A stretch of DNA of 44,755 bases from an uncultured Phycisphaerales bacterium (GCA_937871915.1 CALMPG010000199.1:1-44755); one strand, 5' to 3'; shown: positions 27,101-33,172, counted from the first letter of the stretch. Numbers and translations are program-made. Notes: a model not told the origin generated them from the sequence alone.

Positions 27101-27580
27101 ACCGCCGCCTGCTGCGCGAGCAGCGGGTGCTCGGTGATCTCCAACGCCGACTGCGTCACGGCGGGCGGCACGCCGCAGGCGTGCGGCACGACCTGCTCGC
27201 CGAGCCCGTGCCCGTCGAGCGGTGTGTGCTGCCGCGGGGCGACGTGCTCGACGGCGTTCGCCGACGCGGCCGCGTGCCAGGCGGCCGTGAACACCACCGC
27301 GCCCCTCACGGTCGTGTCCAAGTTTGTGCCGAGCGCCAGCGTCTGCAACACGCCGGTGACCGTGCCGGGCAGTCTCGGCAACACCGTCAGCCCCTGCTGC
27401 TACGCCGACTTCAACCACAACAACTCCCTGGAGGTCCAGGACATCTTCGACTTCCTCAACGACTGGTTCGCGGGCAAGAAGGCCGCCATCGTGGGCGGCG
27501 ACGGCACCACGGGCACGCTGGCCGTTCAGAACATCTTCGACTTCCTGAACGCCTGGTTCGCGGGCGGGTGCAGCTACTGA
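21101..27580 (+). CDS. Giant secreted mosaic protein: paralogue with inserted repeats, Cys-rich tandem repeats and dockerin tail
   Basis: 2159 residues from GTG 21101 (AGGAG 7 bases upstream, then signal peptide to about 32, TAQAQ). The unknown module of the preceding gene recurs twice, at about 33-628 (VPLNYNYHGLAHAGE, RSIADRGIYWD) and 933-1240 (VPLTFNWNGICHG, GYRSISDRGLLFD). The first copy is enlarged by two pairs of 60-75-residue repeats (about 157-301 and 458-607, motif HGxxxGxxxxxxGASP then TTFxY). PPC-like domains lie at about 629-765, 766-930 and 1452-1587, and choice-of-anchor-X-like domains at 1247-1445. Six 40-residue Cys-rich repeats (GACCNNxTGAC, YGGxCPAN) fill 1590-1826. A galactose-binding-like domain (VLANPGAEAGDLSGWTIDVN) covers about 1830-1996, followed by two more CC motifs. 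The dockerin-like tail at 2100-2159 ends GGCSY. No catalytic domain is seen; an adhesive or structural surface role is likely. Confidence 0.87.
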   Translation: MNAQTPRPKSLDARSTAAALSMLMAAAGTAQAQIVDTKVPLNYNYHGLAHAGETVATNNNFNADVIQFRSIADRGIYWDPSDFHAFGTNPIIGATGITYALFDSLGYTNTTAANAAANGLDCVHLGNRVWNRGFEFFTNSVSPGTSTGPAPSWAPVLDVSSLTGDGTTATATTAGPHGLSVGQVVAIVGASPVAFNGNATITAVPTATTFQYASTANATATGAIFSNSTSTAQISALSIAGTTVTATTIWPHGFGAGNTIHVTGASDPNFDLEANTLAASGNTFTYTNNNGPVGSPTGTRIVAATCVHDTADQQTVLSGPVVLDANAEIGVLYTISNGDGTTGRGGSFDVVLTFTDATTVTTRLHGNNWDSTALPNIVSNLVTSQQLIKHTFGGTTSSNFRSVSNTNDAATLNNFNTSNIGVMEGIISVPAMTAGGINVVGKTLSKVAFKNSFYNPTQITALSFDGATATATIATTNSPFVPGQPISISGVSPASLNGDYNILSVNTAGTQFTFASGAPAGTGSAKMYANGLGITTLSLVSATGTVVLDSPGATLAVGDRVTISGVNALTGTSYANGVFTVASVTDATHFTYKNGGASGTASARMYVTRPGDGRGYQVHAVTVRNGLPTNTTCAAATALTGPVASASGTNAHVVEASPPTHTCGSTDNSAVYYSYTAIGNNPVTITTCSSFNPSISVYTGTCGGTLTQVTGACTTTTSSGCAGSASPNVGASLGFGAIGGTTYYIRIAGQNNAWGSFTIGVSETVNGSCSGAPPITAGDTTGQTFANAGGGTTPCGGGNDTNAIWYQYTVGGTGTHLVEARTCLDGQNTTLTPQPLVTGVTGVRNTSCSTATPIYPLDTTLAVYTMDQCGQPTPMPIECNDNGCSVSSRLQWMGTAGTTYLVRVASKSSGFPSGGAGTAGATGTFVLHIDDSVHTDLAVPLTFNWNGICHGTRSVADANFFSEQCVTAPASHENRTDLNGYRSISDRGLLFDPNNSTPNAFNYGGTIGYRGMEYSVYGTPLQMDLVHVAQAASPYRGGGANGNFKPNTQTWASPTTAAPAEGRLPLWLQGDPVTGFATYDHYSNVLSNVSAMNAVFGDDTRLGLIYHMTNLGANVGSFNVTLTFADSFQAQVTCNGTDWFGGASATPCNASLPASPQPGVEAHRVLGVYNAVQNIDRGDPASTGQLKVVESVISTASLAAAGQDPRGHGILTSIKFDNVTSSDVGTNVSVFAATLRDPLSYNFTNGPSAIGTVSPNQLNAGGTGTMTVSVTLGSAPSNTIASVEVDATAIGLGSNFALNVVPGTNTTQWSRLVSFPVDTVPNAFSLPFTATDVQNRQATGNIIFSVVAPTGSIVPNPAAQGGTAKVTFNFGTAGGIASIDVDGSPIGLGTISLNDSGTGGDATAADGIWSADFVVPVTTIAPANYMLPFTLTDTGSNQAFGSLSFDVILPPPANDACADAIALTSGVPFNGDNSQATSTDGAASTCQGSVSKGVWFSFTTGPADAGTWIASTCGSTQDTVLTVYNPGSTCSTLDTNQMACNDDNGPGCAGLQASVQLTLAASSTYLIRVQSFQAAAVGGAYTLVVQPLITGACCNNTTGACTQTVSTSCSSTTSSYQGDNVACPTTCAVVAVCCNNSTGACTSIYGGLCPGNTTQGNGTVCVANVTCPPSGACCNNATGACTFVYGGSACPANTSFGQNTTCDAATCPVAGACCNNTTGACSFIYGGSCPANTSGGVNSVCDASTCPPVGVCCHNVTSQCIVLYGGLCPANASFDPSTSCNPAPCTPIAWACCFADGSCLTLFQNDCGTHSGATWAPGQTCGVYICPSCTNVLANPGAEAGDLSGWTIDVNGGNGWQAGANVGDAHSGSFYFATSYSLSRRHQTIDLTQFFTPAQLDAAPDIAAGEWVHTRGDQGGQYYILVQLLAADGTTVIASFNDGTQTALTQLPAGTPYQLVSTTFTGYGPGVRFLRFEDGGRDVAGWAGFYGTHFDDAFAGPTQTTAACCASSGCSVISNADCVTAGGTPQACGTTCSPSPCPSSGVCCRGATCSTAFADAAACQAAVNTTAPLTVVSKFVPSASVCNTPVTVPGSLGNTVSPCCYADFNHNNSLEVQDIFDFLNDWFAGKKAAIVGGDGTTGTLAVQNIFDFLNAWFAGGCSY
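25871..26587 (+). repeat. Six tandem Cys-rich repeats (120-base period) inside the 2159-residue gene
   Basis: Repeat units start with a CC-containing tetrad at 25871, 25991, 26111, 26231, 26348 and 26468; the spacings are 120, 120, 120, 117 and 120 bases. Each unit encodes about 40 residues with six or so Cys in the order CC, C, C, C, C. Two more CC motifs occur near 27106 and 27220. The regular period and shared wording (GACCNN, TGAC, YGG, CPAN) indicate recent tandem duplication. Confidence 0.85.
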
Positions 27581-27605
27581 CCCCGACCCTGGATCAATGA
27601 CCCCC

Positions 27606-27637
27606 AAGGGCGTGGTGCTGCCGCACCACGCCCTTTT
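27606..27637 (+). terminator. Intrinsic terminator at the end of the exoprotein island
   Basis: 13-bp stem AAGGGCGTGGTGC / GCACCACGCCCTT (27606-27618 and 27623-27635) with TGCC loop, running into TTTT. It lies 25 bases after the stop of the 2159-residue gene. Confidence 0.92.
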
Positions 27638-27682
27638 CCTGTTTTGGGGAGCGCCGGACCGGTTTGTGGCGGCGTTTGGCCT

Positions 27683-27710
27683 TTGCTTCCAAGCAGATTT
27701 CCGGTATCCT
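27683..27710 (+). promoter_or_regulatory. Promoter of the epimerase gene, probably leaderless
   Basis: TTGCTT at 27683-27688 and TATCCT at 27705-27710 are separated by 16 bases. Only 7 bases lie between TATCCT and the GTG at 27718, so transcription should begin at about the start codon. Confidence 0.5.
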
Positions 27711-27717
27711 TGGAACC

Positions 27718-28749
27718 GTGATCCGCATTCCCCAGGAGTGGGTTGGTCGCCTGCGCCCCGTGTACGAGGGGCGCGCGGTCTGCGTCACCGGCGGGGCCGG
27801 ATTCATCGGGGGGCATCTGGTCGATGCGTTGCTCTCGCTCGGCGCGGTGATCAGCGTTGTGGACGACCTGTCGAACTCAACGGCCGAGCACCTCGGCTCG
27901 CTCATCGACATCGAGCCCGATCGGGTTCGGTTCGTGCACGGCTCGATCCTCGACGACGCGGCCCTGCTCGACGCCTTCGAGGGGGCGGACGCGGTCTTCC
28001 ACCTCGCGGCGGTGTCCAGCGTGCCGCGCTCGATCGCCGAGCCGGAGCGCAGCTACGCGGTGAATGCCGTGGGAACGCTGCGTGTGGCCGAGGCGGCCCG
28101 TCGAACGGGAGTGAAGCGGATCGTGTACTCGGCGTCGAGCTCGGCGTATGGGGCGAGCGAGCGCCTGCCCAAGGTCGAGACCGATGTGCCCGAGCCGATG
28201 TCGCCCTACGGGGCGGGCAAGCTCGCGGGCGAGCATGTGATGCTCTCGTGGGCCAAGTCGTACGGGCTTTCGACGCTGAGCCTGCGGTACTTCAACATCT
28301 TCGGGCCGCGCCAGCCCGCGGATTCACCCTACTCCGGCGTGATCCCCGTGTTCGCCAAGCGGCTGCTGGCGGGCCAGCCGCCGGTGATCTTCGGCGACGG
28401 GTTGCAGTCGCGGGACTTCACCTACGTGGCCAACGCGGTGCTGGCGAACCTGCTCGGGGCGTCGAGCGACCGGCCGTTCGCGGGCGAGGTGGTGAACATC
28501 GGGGCGGGGGAGCGAACCGAGCTGGTGCACCTGGCCCGCCTGATGGCCCAGGGGCTGGACGTGCCGCACATCAAGCCGCAGTTCCAGCCCGGGAGGGTGG
28601 GAGACGTCCGGCACTCGCTGGCCGATCTCGGGCGGGCCCGGGAGCTGCTTGGCTACGAGCCGATCGTGTCGCTCGAGGAGGGATTGCGGTCCACGATGCA
28701 GTGGTACCGCGAGCTCTTCGCCGATGGGAGCGAGCGAGAGGCGGTGTGA
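27718..28749 (+). CDS. NAD-dependent epimerase/dehydratase (extended SDR, UDP-sugar epimerase type)
   Basis: 343 residues from GTG 27718. An alternative TTG at 27664 would lie upstream of the promoter-like hexamers and adds no homology. The Rossmann nucleotide-binding motif GGAGFIGG is at 25-32. The catalytic triad is recognisable as Ser in SASSSAYG (about 138-145) and Tyr164-x3-Lys168 in YGAGK. Further family marks are HLAAVSSVPRSI and SLRYFNIFGPRQ, plus a substrate-binding RDFTYV. This fits UDP-glucose/UDP-glucuronate 4-epimerases and relatives making nucleotide sugars for surface polysaccharide. Exact substrate cannot be read. It is followed after 7 bases by a 67-residue gene, likely cotranscribed. 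Confidence 0.9.
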   Translation: MIRIPQEWVGRLRPVYEGRAVCVTGGAGFIGGHLVDALLSLGAVISVVDDLSNSTAEHLGSLIDIEPDRVRFVHGSILDDAALLDAFEGADAVFHLAAVSSVPRSIAEPERSYAVNAVGTLRVAEAARRTGVKRIVYSASSSAYGASERLPKVETDVPEPMSPYGAGKLAGEHVMLSWAKSYGLSTLSLRYFNIFGPRQPADSPYSGVIPVFAKRLLAGQPPVIFGDGLQSRDFTYVANAVLANLLGASSDRPFAGEVVNIGAGERTELVHLARLMAQGLDVPHIKPQFQPGRVGDVRHSLADLGRARELLGYEPIVSLEEGLRSTMQWYRELFADGSEREAV

Positions 28750-28756
28750 GCGACCC

Positions 28757-28960
28757 ATGCGGTACCTTCTCGACACCCTGGGCGCGGTCTACGAACTGGC
28801 GAGGCTGGGCATGATCAGCGGGTTCAGGGTCCGCGGAGCGTACTGGTCGTGGCGGACGAGCACGGCGTTCGGACGGGGGTATCCGGAGCATCGGCGCGAG
28901 GCGATCGGGGCGGTGCTCGAGTATGGCCGGTGGGTCCATCGGATGCGCCGGGGTCTGTGA
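28757..28960 (+). CDS. Small protein of unknown function
   Basis: 67 residues starting 7 bases after the epimerase stop. It is rich in Arg and aromatic residues (GAYWSWRTSTAFGRG near the middle) and has an amphipathic N-terminal helix but no clear membrane segment. Codon third positions follow the local bias and the start is close-coupled to the upstream gene, which supports a real gene. I recognise no family. Confidence 0.6.
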   Translation: MRYLLDTLGAVYELARLGMISGFRVRGAYWSWRTSTAFGRGYPEHRREAIGAVLEYGRWVHRMRRGL

Positions 28961-28985
28961 ACACGCGTTCGCCCCGTCGCGCCTG

Positions 28986-28991
28986 TATGAT
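28986..28991 (+). promoter_or_regulatory. -10-like hexamer TATGAT upstream of the 95-residue membrane protein gene
   Basis: TATGAT matches five of six consensus bases and lies 50 bases before the ATG at 29042, with a GGAG ribosome binding site in between (29033-29036). No good -35 is visible. Confidence 0.4.
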
Positions 28992-29041
28992 GTGGCCGTT
29001 CGGGGGACCGGTTTGGGGGCGTTGGATCGTTTGGAGGCGTC

Positions 29042-29329
29042 ATGGCCGAGCACCCGCAAGCCGAAAACTCGATGTTCCTCAAGGCCTTCCTGCCCGGCGT
29101 GGTTCTCGGCGTGATCGTGGGCATGGTGGTGGGCATGGTGGTTGTGCCGCTGTTCGACCGGGCTCCGCAGATCAAGCCCGCGCCCCACGGCACGAATCCC
29201 GTCGCGACCGAACGAGACACCAGGCCGCCGGCCGCGCCCCCCGCCGAGCCCAAACCCGAGGCAACTCCCGAGAAAGTTCCGGCCCCGTCCACCCAGCCCG
29301 GTTCTCCCGCCGCGCCGGCCAAACCCTGA
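29042..29329 (+). CDS. Small single-pass membrane protein with Pro/Ala-rich tail
   Basis: 95 residues. One hydrophobic segment at about 12-38 is Gly/Val-rich with glycine-zipper spacing (GVVLGVIVGMVVGMVVVP). It is followed by a 55-residue Pro/Ala/Lys-rich disordered tail. GGAG stands 5 bases before the ATG. The UDG-like gene starts 9 bases downstream, so the two are probably one operon. No family recognised; the glycine pattern suggests self-association in the membrane. Confidence 0.65.
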   Translation: MAEHPQAENSMFLKAFLPGVVLGVIVGMVVGMVVVPLFDRAPQIKPAPHGTNPVATERDTRPPAAPPAEPKPEATPEKVPAPSTQPGSPAAPAKP

Positions 29330-29338
29330 CGGCCCGCC

Positions 29339-30253
29339 ATGACCGCCGCCACCGATCACACCCGAGCCGTTCGATTGCTTCGACAGCACGCGCGATCGCT
29401 CCAGTTGCTCGGGGTCGACTTTGTTCCTGTAACGGGCGGCGTGCCCCGGGCGGCCGCGCCGGGTCCGATCGCCCCTCCTGAGACGCCGATCTCGCGCCCG
29501 GTTTCCCGGCCGCCGATCGTGGCGGCATCCCGCGTCGCTGCGCCGCCCGCACCTCCGCCGGCCGTCCCATCGACGCTTGTTGAGCCCAAGCCTGCGCCGC
29601 AAGTGGTGTACACCGACGCACCCCGCATCGAGGCCCAGCGGCTGCTCGACGACATCCGGGCCCGCTACGAGAAGGACGCCCCGCACAAGCACTTCGTGAC
29701 CGATCACCACTCGATCGTGTTCGGGGAGGGCGATCCGCGGGCTCGCCTGATGTTCATCGGCGAGGCTCCCGGGGCCGAGGAGGACAAGTGCGGCCGGCCG
29801 TTCGTCGGACGGGCGGGGCAACTCCTCGAGAAGATGATCGAGGCGATGGGCTTGCGGCGGCAGGACGTATACATCGCCAACGTCCTCAAGACCCGCCCGC
29901 CGGGCAACGCCACGCCGACGCTCGAAGAGTGCGCCCGCTGCGCACCGTACCTCTTCGAGCAGATCCGCGCCGTACAGCCCGAGGTGATCGTCACGCTCGG
30001 GCTGCCCGCGACGCGGGTGATGCTCAACTCGATGGACTCGATGGGCAACCTGCGGGGCAAGTGGGCCTCGTTCCCGGCACCCGGGGTGCTCGCTCCGCCG
30101 GGGGATCCGGTGCCGGTGGTGCCGACGTACCACCCGGCGTTTCTGCTCAGGTCGTACACCAAGGAAAACCGGGCGAAGGTGTGGTCGGACCTGCAGATGG
30201 CCGCCAAGCGCCTCGGACTGGCCGCGCCCGGCCGGTCCGCGGGCCAGACCTGA
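29339..30253 (+). CDS. Family 4-like uracil-DNA glycosylase lacking most Fe-S cysteines
   Basis: 304 residues. The first 100 are Pro/Ala-rich and poorly conserved; the glycosylase domain covers about 100-300. Motif A GEAPGAEED is at 141-149, then GRPFVGRAGQLL, YIANVLKTRPPGN (K184 to N190) and the C-terminal motif B YHPAFLLRS near 264-272. Canonical family 4 enzymes remove uracil from DNA and bind a [4Fe-4S] cluster through four Cys: an N-terminal CxxC, one in KCRPP, and one about 15 residues on. Here the CxxC is absent, KCRPP is KTRPP, and only the last position (ECARCAPYL) keeps Cys. The cluster is therefore probably lost. It could still be a DNA glycosylase, but substrate range is open. Confidence 0.85.
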   Translation: MTAATDHTRAVRLLRQHARSLQLLGVDFVPVTGGVPRAAAPGPIAPPETPISRPVSRPPIVAASRVAAPPAPPPAVPSTLVEPKPAPQVVYTDAPRIEAQRLLDDIRARYEKDAPHKHFVTDHHSIVFGEGDPRARLMFIGEAPGAEEDKCGRPFVGRAGQLLEKMIEAMGLRRQDVYIANVLKTRPPGNATPTLEECARCAPYLFEQIRAVQPEVIVTLGLPATRVMLNSMDSMGNLRGKWASFPAPGVLAPPGDPVPVVPTYHPAFLLRSYTKENRAKVWSDLQMAAKRLGLAAPGRSAGQT

Positions 30254-30367
30254 CCAGCGTTTCATACGACAGTCGCTCGCCCATTTTCATGCGAAATTCC
30301 GCGCTGCTGGTTGGAACCTTGCCGCCGCGGGCGGCGAATCACTGTGGGCTGGACCACATCGAACCCC

Positions 30368-30391
30368 GGGCCGCTGACCCACGAGCGGCCC
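30368..30391 (+). terminator. Hairpin downstream of the UDG-like gene
   Basis: 8-bp stem GGGCCGCT / AGCGGCCC with an 8-base loop, followed only by TCCTT. It may assist the stronger terminator just downstream at 30411-30449. Confidence 0.4.
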
Positions 30392-30410
30392 TCCTTCAGA
30401 CCCCCACGAG

Positions 30411-30449
30411 ACCCGGCGCTTGGCCACTGGCTGAGCGCTGGGTTTTTTT
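30411..30449 (+). terminator. Intrinsic terminator of the UDG-like transcript
   Basis: Stem ACCCGGCGCT / AGCGCTGGGT with one mismatch and a 13-base loop, then seven T (30443-30449). It separates this transcript from the convergent copper-protein gene that ends at 30461. Confidence 0.8.
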
Positions 30450-30460
30450 CTGTGATGGCT

Positions 30461-30943
30461 TCAGGGAGTGGCGCGGGGCACCGGCGCGGCCGGGCCAAAC
30501 GTCAGAACCGTGCCTTCGGGGAGTTTCCGCATCCGGGTAACCAGATACGACTCCAGAGACGCAAACTCCGGGGCGTACCAGACCGACAGGTCGAACTCAA
30601 CGACGTCTCCGACGGCGAACTCGCCCAGAGGGAGCGATCGGTCCGGGGTAAGCGGCATCTCCATGGCGCTCATGCCCATGCGCCCGCCGGGGTTGATGAA
30701 ATCGTTGATGGCCTCGTGCTTGATGACCAGTTCGCGGGTCGGGTGCTCCTTGGCGGGGAGCATGGTGATCCGGCCCCGGGCGGTGTAGACCTTGTCCGCC
30801 GGGCGCTTGACGGCCGTCGGGGCGGGGGTGGGCGCCGATCGCTCGCACGAAGCGCCGGTCAGCCCGAGGCCCGCCGCGGCCGAAAACACAACGACCGCCG
30901 CGAATCGGTTCTTCGCAGCGGTCGGTTTGCAGTTCGGGTTCAT
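30461..30943 (-). CDS. CusF-like copper-binding periplasmic protein, possible lipoprotein
   Basis: 160 residues. The N-terminus is a signal sequence ending GLTGASC, a loose lipobox, so Cys33 may be lipidated; otherwise it is a soluble exported protein. The domain at about 53-145 follows the CusF/copper-binding pattern: ARGRITMLP, KHEAINDF, then a Met-rich MGMSAMEMPL, then FAVGDVVEFDL. CusF binds Cu(I)/Ag(I) with His, two Met in MxM, and a Trp; His and MEM are present here, while the Trp position falls in GGRMGMS, so the Trp is absent and extra Met are available. A role in copper handling or delivery is likely. It follows a 105-residue gene by 40 bases on the same strand. Confidence 0.8.
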   Translation of the reverse strand: MNPNCKPTAAKNRFAAVVVFSAAAGLGLTGASCERSAPTPAPTAVKRPADKVYTARGRITMLPAKEHPTRELVIKHEAINDFINPGGRMGMSAMEMPLTPDRSLPLGEFAVGDVVEFDLSVWYAPEFASLESYLVTRMRKLPEGTVLTFGPAAPVPRATP

Positions 30944-30983
30944 CGGTCATCCCCGGTGGGGGAGTGGGGGGAGGGGCGGGGGG

Positions 30984-31301
30984 TCAGGCCGCTTCGATCT
31001 TGAGGAAGGTCTGCACGGCCTTGAAGTCCGGGGCGATGCTCATGTCGAACGTGCACGTCCAGGAGTTGCCGGTGACGAGGCGGACGATCTTGCCGACCTT
31101 CTGCCGCTGCACCCAGTCGCGATTGCCGCGGTTGTAGGTGACGGTCGTCTCCTGGCGCTTCTTGTGGCTGTTGCGCAGGCCGCGCGTCACGGCCGGATCG
31201 CGGCGCATCAGGCGTTCGATGGTCTTGCAGTCCGCGGCGGCCTTGGGCAGCTTGAGGACGGTGCAACGGATTTTCTGGCCGGGCTTGAGCGTATCGATCA
31301 T
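30984..31301 (-). CDS. Small basic protein of unknown function
   Basis: 105 residues from ATG 31299-31301, rich in Lys/Arg, no signal or membrane segment. The N-terminus (LKPGQKIRCTVLKLPK) has a beta-strand pattern like nucleic-acid-binding barrels, the centre contains RGLRNSHKKRQETTVTYNRG, and the end GNSWTCTFDMS with a final helix. I recognise no family. A TACCCT hexamer on the minus strand at 31332-31337 could be its -10. Its product may be cotranscribed with the CusF-like gene, though the products look unrelated (cytoplasmic versus exported). Confidence 0.7.
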   Translation of the reverse strand: MIDTLKPGQKIRCTVLKLPKAAADCKTIERLMRRDPAVTRGLRNSHKKRQETTVTYNRGNRDWVQRQKVGKIVRLVTGNSWTCTFDMSIAPDFKAVQTFLKIEAA

Positions 31302-31425
31302 GGTGCAAAACCCTCGGAAGTCAGGGGGGAAAGGGTAGCGGGCTGGACGCGTTTTTCCATGCGCCGCGGCGACTTGTGCGTGCGTTCCGAACATACGGTG
31401 AACAGGAATGCGCGGTGCAGCGTCC

Positions 31426-31431
31426 TAGCAT
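31426..31431 (+). promoter_or_regulatory. -10-like hexamer TAGCAT directly upstream of the MEMO1 gene
   Basis: TAGCAT is separated from the ATG at 31439 by 7 bases (CCCCAAC), which contain no ribosome binding site. This matches the spacing at the epimerase gene and predicts a leaderless transcript. Confidence 0.45.
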
Positions 31432-31438
31432 CCCCAAC

Positions 31439-32806
31439 ATGACCTCTCCATCCCCCATCGAGCCCAACCCCAATCCCCCCAAGTTCGATCCAAAGGCGGC
31501 CCACATGCAGCGGCCCAAGGTCCGCCCCCTCCGTGGCTTCCCGGTTGAGGGGACCGACCCCCAGGGCAAGAAAATGCAGATGCTGGGCCTGGCCGACGCC
31601 CGGCAAATCTCCGACCGGATGGTCGTGACCGCCCCGGCGGTGCAGGTGCTCATCCCCCTGATGGACGGATCGAGGGGTTTGGATGAGATCGTCACACAGG
31701 TTGGAAGAGGCCTGAATCGGCAGATACTCGAGGGTGTGGTGGCTCAGCTGGATGATGCCTGCCTGCTCGAAGGGCCGACCTATCAGGCGCTGCTGGCCAA
31801 AGCGCGGAAGGAGTTCGATTCGTCGGACATTCTGCCCCCCGCCGGCACGGCCCAGTTCGCCGATGCGCTGGTCATGCAGGCCGTCGGGCAGGACGCGACC
31901 GAGCAGCAGAAGACCGAGATGGGGCCCGCGAAACTGCGGGAGATCTTCGATCTGTGGATGAAAGAGGCCCTGAAGGAGGCTCCCAAGCCGAGTTTCGATC
32001 AGCTGCCGCGGGCCATCGTCGCGCCGCACCTTGATTATCCCCGCGGGTGGATGAACTACGCCCACGTGTACGGGCGGCTGCGCGTGTGCGACCGGCCGGA
32101 TCGGATCGTGATCCTCGGCACGAACCACTTCGGGCTTGGCTCGGGTGTGGTCGGGTGCGACAAGGGGTACGAGTCGCCGCTGGGGGTGTGCGATCTGGAC
32201 AAGCAACTCGCGGACCTTCTTCGCGACAAGGTCGGGCCGAAACTCTTTGAGCATCGCTACGACCACGAGCGGGAGCACTCGATCGAGCTGCATATCCCGT
32301 GGATCCAGCATGTTTTTGGCAAGGACGACTCGGGCAACTACCCGCGCGTGATGGGGCTGCTGGTGCACGATCCGGCGCCCAACAACGGAGAGAGCCACGA
32401 CGGTGCGGGCGTGGCCATCGACCCGTTCATCGATGCGCTCAAGCAGACGCTCGGGGTCATCGGGGGTCGCACGCTCATCATCAGTTCGGCCGATCTGTCG
32501 CACTGCGGCCCCGCCTTCGGCGACCAGCAGTCGCTCGCGGGCGAGTCCGAGGAGGCCAAGCAGGCCCGCAACAAGATCGTGCAGCACGACCTGCAGATGC
32601 TCGAGATGGTCGTGAAAAACAAGCCCGGCGAACTCGTCGCCTCGATGGCGTGGCAACAGAATCCGACCCGGTGGTGCTCCACCGGGAATCTGGTGGCCGC
32701 GCTCCGGGTTGTGGAGCCGACCGAGATCGAACTGCTCAACTACGCCGCGGCGATGGATCAGCAGGGCGCCACCTGGGTCTCCAGCGCGGCCCTGGTCATG
32801 CGATAG
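31439..32806 (+). CDS. MEMO1 family protein (AmmeMemoRadiSam system protein B) with N-terminal winged-helix-like domain
   Basis: 455 residues. The C-terminal MEMO1 domain spans about 190-455 with its metal-site and core motifs: APHLDYPRG, ILGTNHFGLGSG, EREHSIELHIPWIQ, and ISSADLSHCGPAFG. The N-terminal 150 residues contain RPLRGF, MVVTAPAVQVLIPLMDGSRG and a short helical unit like PqqD/winged-helix domains, an arrangement I remember from other deep-branching bacteria. MEMO1 proteins often occur with AMMECR1 and a radical SAM enzyme; neither is in this window. Function of the bacterial protein is unsettled (extradiol-dioxygenase fold, copper or iron binding reported for relatives). A 118-residue membrane protein gene follows after 9 bases. 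Confidence 0.9.
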   Translation: MTSPSPIEPNPNPPKFDPKAAHMQRPKVRPLRGFPVEGTDPQGKKMQMLGLADARQISDRMVVTAPAVQVLIPLMDGSRGLDEIVTQVGRGLNRQILEGVVAQLDDACLLEGPTYQALLAKARKEFDSSDILPPAGTAQFADALVMQAVGQDATEQQKTEMGPAKLREIFDLWMKEALKEAPKPSFDQLPRAIVAPHLDYPRGWMNYAHVYGRLRVCDRPDRIVILGTNHFGLGSGVVGCDKGYESPLGVCDLDKQLADLLRDKVGPKLFEHRYDHEREHSIELHIPWIQHVFGKDDSGNYPRVMGLLVHDPAPNNGESHDGAGVAIDPFIDALKQTLGVIGGRTLIISSADLSHCGPAFGDQQSLAGESEEAKQARNKIVQHDLQMLEMVVKNKPGELVASMAWQQNPTRWCSTGNLVAALRVVEPTEIELLNYAAAMDQQGATWVSSAALVMR

Positions 32807-32815
32807 CGAGGGCCC

Positions 32816-33172
32816 GTGATCTGGGGAGTTCGTGAGATCCTCATGATCGGCTTCGGCGCGGCCGTCGGCCTCGCCGGGGCGTGGCTGCTCATCCTCAAAC
32901 GGCCATCGTCCAAGCAGGTTCCGTTGCACTTGGCGGGGAAAGAACCGATCCCGACGGGTGTGTCCGAGCCGACTCGATCGACTACCGCGATCACCGCCCT
33001 TATCGGGGGGTTTCATTTGGTTATTTGGGCGTGGCCGCCAAACCTGACGGCGGTGCAGTTGAACCGTCAGATCTGGTATGTTTGGGTATTGATTGGTATT
33101 GTGGCGGTCGGACTTTCGGCTTGGCTCGACCGCGTTGAGCGACGATCCCCGCCGGAAAACAGAGACACTTGA
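32816..33172 (+). CDS. Small membrane protein of unknown function
   Basis: 118 residues from GTG 32816, 9 bases after the MEMO1 stop. Three hydrophobic segments are visible, at about 8-27 (LMIGFGAAVGLAGAWLLIL), 59-75 (ITALIGGFHLVIWAWP) and 86-105 (IWYVWVLIGIVAVGLSAWL). The base composition is a little less G/C-biased in the second half. No family recognised. The close coupling suggests cotranscription with MEMO1. Confidence 0.62.
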   Translation: MIWGVREILMIGFGAAVGLAGAWLLILKRPSSKQVPLHLAGKEPIPTGVSEPTRSTTAITALIGGFHLVIWAWPPNLTAVQLNRQIWYVWVLIGIVAVGLSAWLDRVERRSPPENRDT

